A stretch of DNA of 64,000 nucleotides from Lysobacterales bacterium. Lineage in GTDB: Bacteria; Pseudomonadota; Gammaproteobacteria; Xanthomonadales; Xanthomonadaceae. The notes below the pieces were generated by a model, which was not told the DNA's origin, did not search any database, and saw nothing but the letters and a program-made list of their open reading frames with translations. A program made the position numbers and the translations under genes. Within the stretch, counting starts at the first letter, position 1. Each line of letters opens with the position of its first letter. Shown here piece by piece: positions 21,161 to 28,866 of this stretch. The DNA lies in NCBI GenBank assembly GCA_017302135.1, contig JAFLDZ010000002.1:310001-374000 (forward strand), written 5' to 3'.

Positions 21161-21964
21161 TCAGAGTGGCGACGGATATGCCCGCCCTGCACGTACCGGC
21201 TGGAAACATTCGGTCCCGGCGTAGAAGGCGGCACTCTGGCCGGGATACCAGCCGGGAATGCCGGCCAACGGCAGCGGACGCAGTTCCTGCGGGTCGTTCA
21301 ACACGCGTCCTTCGGCGATCGCGCCAGCAACGGTCGCGACGCAGGTTTCATCGTCGGCATCGCCCTGCACCACCAGACATTTCCCCACGAGTAACAGCTC
21401 CGGCACCAGCGCGTGCTCCAGCAGGGCATGGCCGATCACTGCAGCGATGCGCAGATCGCCCGATCGCCATGCGGAGGCGTGCCGGTGGAACAGCGCGGAC
21501 CAATCGTGCCGATCCCAAAGCGCGAGCAGCGCGGGATCGCGCACGCGCACGATGACGCCGGCTTCGTCGAACTGGGTCAGCGCGTATTGCGCGCGGTTGC
21601 GCTGCGCGATGCCCATCGTGGCGATATGCGCGATCTGCCGCGCGTTGAGCGCTTGTTTGATGGCCGGATAACGGCACCAGATCATCGCATTGAACAGATC
21701 GTGCCAATTCTCCGCGCGGGTCGCGATGGCGTGGCGTTCGGCGATGCGGACTTCGTAGTGCAGACCGTCGTCGATCAGGGTCTGGTCCTGCTGCACGAAT
21801 CGTTTGTCTGCGAACGGCATCGCATCGTTCAACTGCGCCGGTGTCGGCCATGTCGGCGATGTCAACCAATCCTGGAAAACCGCCAGACCATCGAACACGG
21901 GATGCGCGAAGACGCCGGCGTCCAGCCCGCTTCGCGATGGCGCGATGAAACGGCGTTTCGCCAT
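21161..21964 (-). CDS. DUF3025 domain-containing protein
   Basis: The 267-residue protein starts MAKRRFIAPSRSGLDAGVFA. It contains the DUF3025 hallmarks: YEVRIAERHAIATRAENWHDLFNAMIWCRYP (the E-x-R-I-x-x-x-x-x-x-x-T-R-x-x-N-W-H-D-x-x-N-A-x-x-W-x-x-x-P signature), LTQFDEAG and HALLEHAL. No signal peptide. The reaction is unknown. It lies 15 bp downstream of rimO on the same strand and is likely co-transcribed, so a link with ribosome or tRNA biology could be tested. The C-terminus ends AYPSPL, right at the edge of the degenerate stretch. Confidence 0.88.
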   Translation of the reverse strand: MAKRRFIAPSRSGLDAGVFAHPVFDGLAVFQDWLTSPTWPTPAQLNDAMPFADKRFVQQDQTLIDDGLHYEVRIAERHAIATRAENWHDLFNAMIWCRYPAIKQALNARQIAHIATMGIAQRNRAQYALTQFDEAGVIVRVRDPALLALWDRHDWSALFHRHASAWRSGDLRIAAVIGHALLEHALVPELLLVGKCLVVQGDADDETCVATVAGAIAEGRVLNDPQELRPLPLAGIPGWYPGQSAAFYAGTECFQPVRAGRAYPSPL

Positions 21965-21979
21965 GCCGATCGAAACCGG

Positions 21980-23344
21980 TCAATCGTCGATCATTGCTTC
22001 GCCGTACAGATCGTGGTCGTCGCTGCCCATGATCTGCACATCGACGAACTGCCCGGGCCGCAGGCCGGCTTCGAGGCCGTTCTGGATCTGCACCAGGCCG
22101 TCGATCTCCGGCGCATCGGCCATTGAGCGGGCGATGGCGAGATCGCCGTCGACCGCATCGACCAGACAGCGCTGCACGCTGCCGACCTTGTCGGCGAGCT
22201 TGGCTTCGGAAATCTCCGCCTGCCGTTCCATGAAACGCGCCAGCCGTTCCTGCTTCACTTCTTCCGGCACCGGGTCCGGCAGCGCATTCGCTGCCGCGCC
22301 GTCGACCGGCGAATACGCGAACGCACCCACGCGATCGAGCTGCGCTTCGTCGAGAAAATCCAGCAGTTCTTCGAACTCGGCCTCGGTCTCGCCCGGGAAG
22401 CCGACGATGAACGTGCTGCGGATGGTGATGTCGGGGGCGATGTCGCGCCAGCGCTGGATGCGCTCGAGCGTCTTGTCGACCGCGCCCGGGCGCTTCATCA
22501 GTTTCAGCACGCGCGGGCTGGCGTGCTGGAACGGGATATCCAGATAAGGCAGCAATTTTCCGTCCGCCATCAGCGGGATGATGTCGTCGACGTGCGGATA
22601 CGGATACACATAATGCAGGCGCGTCCACAGGCCGAGTTCGGACAGGCCTTCGCACAGCGCCTTCATCCGCGTCTGGTACTGCTTGCCGCGCCAGCTGCGC
22701 TCGGCGTATTTCACGTCGACGCCGTAGGCACTGGTGTCCTGCGAAATCACCAGCAGTTCCTTCACGCCGCCCATCGCCAGTTTCTCGGCTTCGCGCAGCA
22801 CATCGTCGATCGGACGCGAGACGAGATCGCCGCGCATCGACGGAATGATGCAGAAACTGCAGCGGTGGTTGCAGCCTTCGGAAATCTTCAGATAGGCGTA
22901 GTGCTTCGGCGTGAGTTTGATGCCAATGTCATTGTCGTCCGCACGCTTCAATACCAGGTCCGTGAACGGGTTGTGCTGCGGCGGCAGCGCCTTGTACACG
23001 GCCGACATCACGCTCTGGTAATCCTGCGGGCCGGTGATGGCCAATACTCCCGGATGCGCTGCGCGGATCTGCTCCGGGCGCTTGCCCAAGCAGCCGGTGA
23101 CGATGACCTTGCCGTTCTCGGCCATCGCCTCGCCGATGGCGTCCAGGGATTCGGTCACGGCCGAATCGATGAAGCCGCAGGTATTCACCACCACCACGTC
23201 GGCATCGTCGTAGGTCTGGACGATGTCGTAACCCTCGACTTTCAGCTGGGTGAGGATGCGTTCGGAATCGACCAGCGCCTTGGGGCAGCCGAGACTGACA
23301 AAACCGACCTTGCGACCGCTGGAAGATACTTCGGGTAAAGACAT
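21980..23344 (-). CDS. rimO: Ribosomal protein S12 methylthiotransferase
   Basis: A radical-SAM enzyme that methylthiolates an aspartate of ribosomal protein S12. The 454-residue product starts [20 protein letters not shown]. The N-terminal UPF0004 domain holds Cys20, Cys56 and Cys85 for one Fe-S cluster. The radical SAM motif is C158-NHR-C162-SF-C165 for the second. The C-terminal TRAM domain follows (about 385-454). [13 protein letters not shown] identifies RimO rather than MiaB. Its start is divergent from the dienelactone hydrolase gene across 141 bp. Confidence 0.97.
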   Translation of the reverse strand: MSLPEVSSSGRKVGFVSLGCPKALVDSERILTQLKVEGYDIVQTYDDADVVVVNTCGFIDSAVTESLDAIGEAMAENGKVIVTGCLGKRPEQIRAAHPGVLAITGPQDYQSVMSAVYKALPPQHNPFTDLVLKRADDNDIGIKLTPKHYAYLKISEGCNHRCSFCIIPSMRGDLVSRPIDDVLREAEKLAMGGVKELLVISQDTSAYGVDVKYAERSWRGKQYQTRMKALCEGLSELGLWTRLHYVYPYPHVDDIIPLMADGKLLPYLDIPFQHASPRVLKLMKRPGAVDKTLERIQRWRDIAPDITIRSTFIVGFPGETEAEFEELLDFLDEAQLDRVGAFAYSPVDGAAANALPDPVPEEVKQERLARFMERQAEISEAKLADKVGSVQRCLVDAVDGDLAIARSMADAPEIDGLVQIQNGLEAGLRPGQFVDVQIMGSDDHDLYGEAMIDD

Positions 23345-23485
23345 GGGCACGATCCGGGAGCCGCGAACGGGCTCCGCAAGTTGAAAAACGGGTGCGAAGT
23401 ATAGCGTCCCGCCCCTCGCCGCCCCGTTGCCCACGTGTCGCGGCGGCGGCGTTAGGATGGAAGCCCCGACAGTACGAGACCGACC

Positions 23486-24148
23486 ATGGGCGAGTGGATT
23501 CCCCTGACGACGCCGGCAGGCCCGGTCCGCGGCTGGCTGGCGCGGCCCGAACAGCCGCCGCTGGGTGCGGTCGTGGTCGTTCAGGAAATTTTCGGCGTGA
23601 ACCCGCACATCCGCCGGGTCACCGACCAGTTCGCGAAAGCCGGCTTCACAGCGATGGCGCCTGCGCTTTTCGATCCTGTGCAGCCCGATGTCGAACTGGG
23701 CTACGACGACACCGGCGTCTCGCGCGGACGCGATTATGCCGCCAGCCTCGGTTTCGAGCGCGCGCTGCAGATCGTCTCGGCCTCCGCGCGCTGGCTGCGC
23801 GAGTCCGGGCACCGCGTCGGCGTGGTCGGTTTCTGCTGGGGCGGCACCGTGGCGATGCTCGCCAACGCCCGCCAGGGCTTGACCTCGGTCACCTACTACG
23901 GCGGGCGCAGCGTGCCGTTCCTGGGCGAACCGGCGCGCGCACCGATGCTGTTCCATTTCGGGGAGCAGGATCCGCTGATCCCGGCCGAAGATGTGCAGAA
24001 GCATCGTGAGCACCACCCCGACGCCACCGTGCACACCTACCCGGCCGGCCACGGCTTCAATTGCGACGAGCGCCACAATTACGCGCCCGAATCCGCCGCA
24101 TTGGCCTGGGAGCGCACCACCGATTTCCTGAAGGAGCACCTGCGATGA
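23486..24148 (+). CDS. Dienelactone hydrolase family protein
   Basis: An alpha/beta hydrolase of 220 residues. The catalytic triad is Cys117 (GFCWGG nucleophile elbow), Asp162 (FGEQDPLI) and His189 (PAGHGFNC), with [14 protein letters not shown] near the N-terminus as in carboxymethylenebutenolidases. The substrate here is unknown. It opens a run of seven plus-strand genes, and its TGA overlaps the ATG of the HIT gene (ATGA). A TAGGAT hexamer at 23453-23458 may be its -10 box. Confidence 0.92.
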   Translation: MGEWIPLTTPAGPVRGWLARPEQPPLGAVVVVQEIFGVNPHIRRVTDQFAKAGFTAMAPALFDPVQPDVELGYDDTGVSRGRDYAASLGFERALQIVSASARWLRESGHRVGVVGFCWGGTVAMLANARQGLTSVTYYGGRSVPFLGEPARAPMLFHFGEQDPLIPAEDVQKHREHHPDATVHTYPAGHGFNCDERHNYAPESAALAWERTTDFLKEHLR

Positions 24149-24579
24149 GCCGCCAATCCCAGCATGACGTCCATGGCTGGCATCTGCATCCGCAGCTCGC
24201 CGACGACACTCACCCGCTGGCGCAGTTCGCGCTGTGCGAACTGCGGCTGATGGACGATGCCAACCATCCATGGCTGATCCTCGTACCGCGGATCGAGAAC
24301 GCGATCGAGCTGATCGATCTGGATCCCGCACAACAGACGCAACTGATGCAGGAGATCGACCGCGCCAGCCGTGCGCTGCAGGTCGCGGTGAAACCGCACA
24401 AGCTCAATGTGGCCGCGCTGGGCAACATGGTGCCGCAGTTGCATGTGCATGTGATCGCCCGCTTCCAGGACGATATCGCCTGGCCGCGACCGGTGTGGGG
24501 CACCGCCAGTGCGCAGCCCTATTCGCCGGAGCTGCTGATCGCCCGCGTCGAAGTGCTGCGCGATGCGCTGAACGCATGA
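24145..24579 (+). CDS. HIT-domain nucleotide-binding protein
   Basis: The 144-residue protein has the C-terminal histidine-triad motif [14 protein letters not shown] (His100, His102). The first His of the canonical HxHxH is Gln98, which is usual in this proteobacterial subgroup. [15 protein letters not shown] lies in the N-terminal half. HIT proteins hydrolyse or bind nucleotidyl substrates such as dinucleoside polyphosphates or AMP-lysine; the specific role is unknown. It overlaps the genes on both sides by 4 bp. Confidence 0.9.
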   Translation: MSRQSQHDVHGWHLHPQLADDTHPLAQFALCELRLMDDANHPWLILVPRIENAIELIDLDPAQQTQLMQEIDRASRALQVAVKPHKLNVAALGNMVPQLHVHVIARFQDDIAWPRPVWGTASAQPYSPELLIARVEVLRDALNA

Positions 24580-25265
24580 CTCCAGCGCGTTTCGAAGCGC
24601 TCGCCGACGATGCCTGGCTGATCCATCTCGGGACGACAGCGGACGCCGCAACCAATACCCGCGTTCACGCGCTCGCTGCACGCATCCGCGCATCCGCGCC
24701 ATCATGGCTGTTCGATATCGTCCCCGCCTACACCAGCCTCGGCGTGTTTTTCGACAGCGACAGCATCGACGCCGATACCGCGCTGGATTGGCTGCGCATG
24801 CAGTGCCGCGCCGATATCGAAACGACAACAGCCAAGCCATCGCGAATCATCGAGATCCCGGTCTGCTATGGCGGCGCGCATGGCGAGGACCTCGATGCTG
24901 CGGCAGCCGAACTGGGCATCGCGCCGGCCGAACTGATCGCACGCCATCGCGAAGCGCTGTATCCGGTCGCGATGATCGGCTTCGCACCGGGCTTCCCCTA
25001 TCTGATCGGACTCGACCCGATGCTGGCCCTGCCCCGGCTGGCAACGCCACGCGCGCGCGTCCCTGCCGGCAGCGTCGCGATCGGTGGCGCGCAAACCGGT
25101 ATCTATCCGCGCGAAAGCCCCGGCGGCTGGTGGTTGCTCGGACGCACACCGCTGCGTCTGTTCGATGCGCAGCGCGACCCGCCGTCGATGCTCGCGCCGG
25201 GCGATCGCGTCCGCTTCGTCGCGATCGATGCCGATCGTTTCGCTCGACTGGAAAGCGAAGCATGA
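24576..25265 (+). CDS. pxpB: 5-oxoprolinase subunit B
   Basis: Part of the ATP-dependent PxpABC 5-oxoprolinase that opens 5-oxoproline (pyroglutamate), a toxic metabolic by-product, to glutamate. The 229-residue protein has the KipI/allophanate hydrolase subunit 1 fold with IPVCYGGAHGEDLD, MIGFAPGFPYLIGLDP, PRARVPAGSVAIGGAQTGIYPRESPGGW and the C-terminal LAPGDRVRFVAID. Overlaps of 4 bp with the HIT gene before and pxpC after suggest coupled translation. Confidence 0.95.
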   Translation: MTPARFEALADDAWLIHLGTTADAATNTRVHALAARIRASAPSWLFDIVPAYTSLGVFFDSDSIDADTALDWLRMQCRADIETTTAKPSRIIEIPVCYGGAHGEDLDAAAAELGIAPAELIARHREALYPVAMIGFAPGFPYLIGLDPMLALPRLATPRARVPAGSVAIGGAQTGIYPRESPGGWWLLGRTPLRLFDAQRDPPSMLAPGDRVRFVAIDADRFARLESEA

Positions 25266-26230
25266 TGCTGCATGTGCGGCACGGCGGCGCGCTGACCACC
25301 GTGCAGGATCGCGGCCGCAGCGGTTGGCGTCATCTCGGCGTCGCGCATGCGGGCGCGCTGGATGCTGCGCAGGCAGCGCTCGCGAATCACATGGTCGGTA
25401 ATCCTGCGGATGCCGCCGTGCTCGAACTCACATTGCGCGGTCCCGTGCTCGAGTTCGAACAGCCCACGCGCATCGCGCTGTGCGGCGCATGGATCGACGC
25501 GCATTTCGAGGATGCGCACGCACAGCGCCATGTCGTCCCATGTGGCCGACCGGTGACGCTGCCTGCGGGAACACTGCGACTCGGCACGATCCGCAGCGGC
25601 CTGCGCGTGTGGCTTGCGGTCGCGGGCGGCATCGATGCGCCGCCCGTGCTCGGCAGCCGCAGCACCGATCTGCGCGGCGGCTTCGGCGGTCTCGACGGTC
25701 GCGCCTTGCGTGCTGGCGATGTCCTGCCGCTCGGCGCGCGCAACGCCATCGAGGTCGATGCGCCAACGTCGCCGAAATGGTGGATCGCGCTCGACCCCGT
25801 CGCCTCGATGCAGGATGCGATCCGCTACGTGCCCAGCGCATCGACTGAGGCGCTGATGCTGGCCGAACGCGCTTGGAATGTCGACGCGCACAGCAATCGC
25901 CAGGGTCTGCGCTGCTCCGGCGATGCCATCGTCGCGACCGCAGGCGAGCAGATCTCGGCGCCGGTCGCTCCCGGCACGATCCAACTACCGCCCGATGGCC
26001 AGCCCATCGTGCTGCTCGCCGATGCGCAGACGGTCGGCGGCTATCCGCGCCTGGGGCATGTGATCGCCGCCGATCTGCCGCGTCTCGCGCAGCGGCGTGC
26101 CGGCGATACGCTGCGCTTCGTCGCGGTCGATGCCATCGCCGCACGTGCTGCGGCGCGGCGCCGGCAGGGCGAGATCGCGCGGCTACACTGGGCCATCGAC
26201 CTTGCCCTGAATGATCCGCTGGAGCGCTGA
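25262..26230 (+). CDS. pxpC: 5-oxoprolinase subunit C
   Basis: The biotin-dependent-carboxyltransferase-like partner of PxpB (KipA/allophanate hydrolase subunit 2 family). The 322-residue product starts at either of two adjacent ATGs (25262 or 25265). It has TTVQDRGRSGWRHLGVAHAGALD, the LALANHMVGN-type segment, GLRVWLAVAGGIDAPPVLGSRSTDLRGGFGG and SNRQGLRCSG. Together with PxpA it hydrolyses 5-oxoproline. It is followed after 7 bp by pxpA. Confidence 0.95.
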   Translation: MMLHVRHGGALTTVQDRGRSGWRHLGVAHAGALDAAQAALANHMVGNPADAAVLELTLRGPVLEFEQPTRIALCGAWIDAHFEDAHAQRHVVPCGRPVTLPAGTLRLGTIRSGLRVWLAVAGGIDAPPVLGSRSTDLRGGFGGLDGRALRAGDVLPLGARNAIEVDAPTSPKWWIALDPVASMQDAIRYVPSASTEALMLAERAWNVDAHSNRQGLRCSGDAIVATAGEQISAPVAPGTIQLPPDGQPIVLLADAQTVGGYPRLGHVIAADLPRLAQRRAGDTLRFVAVDAIAARAAARRRQGEIARLHWAIDLALNDPLER

Positions 26231-26237
26231 CACCGCC

Positions 26238-26987
26238 ATGCCACGCATCGATTTCAACTGTGATCTCGGCGAAGGCTGCGGCGACGACGCGGCGATCATG
26301 CCGTGGATCAGCTCGGCCAACATCGCCTGCGGCGCGCATGCCGGCGACGACGCGACGATCCGCGAAACGCTGCGTCTGTGCCGCGCCCATGGCGTGGTCG
26401 CGGGCGCCCATCCCGGCTATGCCGATCGTGAACACTTCGGCCGTCGCGAACTGGCCTTGCCGCATGCAGAGCTGGTCGCGCTGGTACGCGATCAGATCGC
26501 ATTGATGGATCGGCTCGCACGCGAACAGGGGATAACGCTTCGCCACGTCAAACCGCACGGCGCGCTGTACAACCAGTCCGCGCGCGACCCCGACATCGCC
26601 GCTGCCATCGCCGAGACCGTGCGCGATTACGATCCGTCGCTGCTGCTGATCGGGATGTCGGGCACTGTCTCGATCGACGCTGCGCAAGCCGCAGGTCTGC
26701 GCACGGCGCATGAAGTCTTCGCCGAACGCGGTTATGACCCCGATGGCCGGCTGCTTCCGCGCGGCACGCCGGGCGCGCTGCTGGCATCCGATGCCGCCAC
26801 CGCGCAGGCGCTGGGTTTCGCGCTGCGCAATGCCATCGCGCTGCACGACGGCCGCACGCTGCGTTTGCAAGCCGACACGCTGTGCCTGCACGGCGACCGC
26901 GCCGATGCCGCCGACTTCGCCCGCACCCTGCACACCGCACTGACTACGGCCGGCGTGCGCATTCAACCCATCGAGCCTCTGCGATGA
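26238..26987 (+). CDS. pxpA: 5-oxoprolinase subunit A (LamB/YcsF family)
   Basis: The 249-residue product starts MPRIDFNCDLGEGCGDD, the hallmark of the LamB/YcsF family. It continues with SANIACGAHAGDD, GAHPGYADREHFGRRE, LRHVKPHGALYNQ and FAERGYDPDGRLLPRGTPGAL. It is the third 5-oxoprolinase subunit. The start was set by the family N-terminus; nine extra codons are open upstream but overlap pxpC. Its last codons overlap the start of the DUF969 gene by 4 bp. Confidence 0.96.
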   Translation: MPRIDFNCDLGEGCGDDAAIMPWISSANIACGAHAGDDATIRETLRLCRAHGVVAGAHPGYADREHFGRRELALPHAELVALVRDQIALMDRLAREQGITLRHVKPHGALYNQSARDPDIAAAIAETVRDYDPSLLLIGMSGTVSIDAAQAAGLRTAHEVFAERGYDPDGRLLPRGTPGALLASDAATAQALGFALRNAIALHDGRTLRLQADTLCLHGDRADAADFARTLHTALTTAGVRIQPIEPLR

Positions 26988-27712
26988 CCGACGTCGCGAT
27001 CAACTACTGGCCCCTGCTCGGCGTGCTCGCCGTCGTGCTCGGTTTTCTGCTGCGACTCAACACCGCGCTGGTGGTGGTGATCGCCGGTTTCGTGGCCGGG
27101 TTGGCGGCGAAGCTGTCGCCGCTGGAGGTGGTCGACATCCTCGGCAAGGCGTTCACCGAAAAGCGCTTCCTGCTGCTGTTCCTGATCACGCTGCCGGTGA
27201 TCGGTCTGCTCGAACGCCACGGTCTGAAGGAACATGCGCAGGCGTGGATCGCGCGTCTGCGCGGCGCGACGATGGCGCGATTGCTGATCGTTTATCTGCT
27301 GATGCGCCAGGCGAGTTCCGCAGTCGGCCTGACCAGTCTCGGCGGCCACCCGCAGGCGGTGCGGCCACTGCTGGCGCCGATGGCCGAAGGCGCTGCCGAA
27401 ACCGCGCACGGCGCGCTGCCCGAGGCGGAGCGCGAGCGCATCCGCGCGATGTCCGCAGCGACCGACAATGTCGGCCTGTTCTTCGGCGAAGACATCTTCA
27501 TCGCCTTCGGCGCGGTGCTGCTGATGCAATCGTTCTTCAAGGACAACGGCATCGAGCTGGCGCCGCTGCAGATCGCGCTCTGGGGCATTCCCACCGCGAT
27601 CTGCGCCTTCGTCATCCACGCATGGCGCATCCGCCGCTTCGAGCGCGCGCTGGCCGCGCGACAGGCCTCGGCCGCAACCAACGAGCAGGCAGCGCCGGAG
27701 ACCGACGCATGA
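26984..27712 (+). CDS. DUF969 membrane protein, probable 5-oxoproline transporter subunit
   Basis: The 242-residue polytopic membrane protein has about six hydrophobic segments (for example YWPLLGVLAVVLGFLL and ALVVVIAGFVAGLA) and DUF969 hallmarks: LERHGLKEHAQ, MRQASSAVGLTSLGGHPQAVRPLLAPMAEGAAE and DNVGLFFGEDIF. DUF969 and DUF979 pairs co-occur with pxpABC and are regarded as a 5-oxoproline transporter; the neighbourhood here fits exactly. The C-terminal tail is soluble and Ala/Glu rich. Confidence 0.9.
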   Translation: MTDVAINYWPLLGVLAVVLGFLLRLNTALVVVIAGFVAGLAAKLSPLEVVDILGKAFTEKRFLLLFLITLPVIGLLERHGLKEHAQAWIARLRGATMARLLIVYLLMRQASSAVGLTSLGGHPQAVRPLLAPMAEGAAETAHGALPEAERERIRAMSAATDNVGLFFGEDIFIAFGAVLLMQSFFKDNGIELAPLQIALWGIPTAICAFVIHAWRIRRFERALAARQASAATNEQAAPETDA

Positions 27713-28665
27713 TCTCGATGATCGCCGTCTACTGGCTGCTCGGCACTTACTTCGCTGCACTGGCATGGCGCGGCTTGCGCGACACCGGCAATCCGCGTCG
27801 TCGTACCACCGCGCTGTTCTGGGCGCTGCTGGCGCTGCTGCTGTTCGCAGCGGACCGCATGCCGGTGCGCACGGTCGGCATCTGCGTGATCGCGCTGGTC
27901 CTGCTCGCCGGTTTCGGCGGTCTGCGCACGGGGCGTTATCGGGAAACCAGCGCCGAAGACAAGCGCGGCGAAGCGAGACGTCTCAACAACCGCTTGTTCT
28001 GGCCGGCGCTGCTGATCCCCGCGATCACCCTGATCGGTACGCTCGGTCTGAAACACGTTGAATGGAATGGAAAGCCGCTGTTCGACAGCGCCAACACCAT
28101 CACCCTGACATCGCTCGCGATCGCCTGTCTGATCGCACTCGCCGCCGCGTGCAGGCTGACCCGGCAATCGCCATGGAGCGCCATCGAACAATCGCGCAGA
28201 CTGGTCGATGCCATCGGTTGGGCGGCGCTGCTGCCGCTGCTGCTCGCGACCCTGGGCAGCGTATTCGACGCCGCCGGCGTCGGTCAGGCGGTCGCCGGAC
28301 TCGTACGCACGGCCATCCCCGTGGACAACGCGTTCCTGGTCGTCGTCGCCTATGCGCTGGGCATGGCCGCCTTCACGATCATCATGGGCAACGCGTTCGC
28401 CGCGTTTCCGGTGATGACCGCCGGCATCGCCCTGCCCCTGCTCGTCCAGTTGCACGGCGCCGACGCCGCCTCCCTGGCCGCGATCGGCATGCTTTGTGGC
28501 TACTGCGGCACGCTGATGACGCCGATGGCCGCCAATTACAATCTGGTCCCGGCCGTGCTGCTGGAACTGAAGGATCCGCATGGCGTGATCCGCGCCCAGT
28601 GGCGTACCGGCGCGCTGCTGCTGATCTGCAACATCGTGCTGATGCATGTGATCGTGTTTCGATGA
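27709..28665 (+). CDS. DUF979 membrane protein, probable 5-oxoproline transporter subunit
   Basis: The 318-residue protein has about nine hydrophobic helices and DUF979 features: YWLLGTYFAALAWRGLRD, NNRLFWPALLIPAITLIGTLGL, IIMGNAFAAFPVMTAGIALP and GYCGTLMTPMAANYNLVPA. It starts within the DUF969 stop (ATGA overlap). It is the second half of the presumed 5-oxoproline uptake system. In related genomes the next gene is usually pcp (pyroglutamyl-peptidase); here only a pcp fragment follows. Confidence 0.9.
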   Translation: MISMIAVYWLLGTYFAALAWRGLRDTGNPRRRTTALFWALLALLLFAADRMPVRTVGICVIALVLLAGFGGLRTGRYRETSAEDKRGEARRLNNRLFWPALLIPAITLIGTLGLKHVEWNGKPLFDSANTITLTSLAIACLIALAAACRLTRQSPWSAIEQSRRLVDAIGWAALLPLLLATLGSVFDAAGVGQAVAGLVRTAIPVDNAFLVVVAYALGMAAFTIIMGNAFAAFPVMTAGIALPLLVQLHGADAASLAAIGMLCGYCGTLMTPMAANYNLVPAVLLELKDPHGVIRAQWRTGALLLICNIVLMHVIVFR

Positions 28666-28675
28666 GAGCATTCCG

Positions 28676-28836
28676 ATGAACGCAGCGCGATAAGCGGACA
28701 ATCGCTGCCGACCGTGCTGGTGACCGGCTTCAATCCGTTCGAGGGCGAATCCATCAACCCGAGTTGGCTCGCCGCACAGCGCCTGCGCGGCGAAGTCATC
28801 GCTGGACATCGCATCGTGACAGACGCGACGCATTGA
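28676..28836 (+). pseudogene. pcp: Truncated pyroglutamyl-peptidase I remnant
   Basis: From 28705 the frame reads LPTVLVTGFNPFEGESINPS, then WLAAQRLRGEVIAGHRIV and a stop at 28834-28836. This is recognisably the N-terminus of pyrrolidone-carboxylate peptidase (usually TVLVTGF-x-PF-G). Only about 43 of roughly 215 codons remain, and none of the catalytic Glu/Cys/His residues. No ATG is in frame; the ATG at 28676 runs into TAA after five codons, so there is also a frameshift at the start. The next gene's stop lies only 30 bp further on. The intact enzyme would release pyroglutamate from peptides and so feed the pxp genes. I infer a recent large deletion. Confidence 0.8.
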
Positions 28837-28866
28837 AATGCCGACAGGGGCGGCGACTGGATTCCG

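Noticed and set aside
20805..21224. Possible 139-codon gene after the HD-GYP gene
   Set aside because: No ribosome site, no hydrophobic or family pattern, and it runs into the DUF3025 gene on the other strand.
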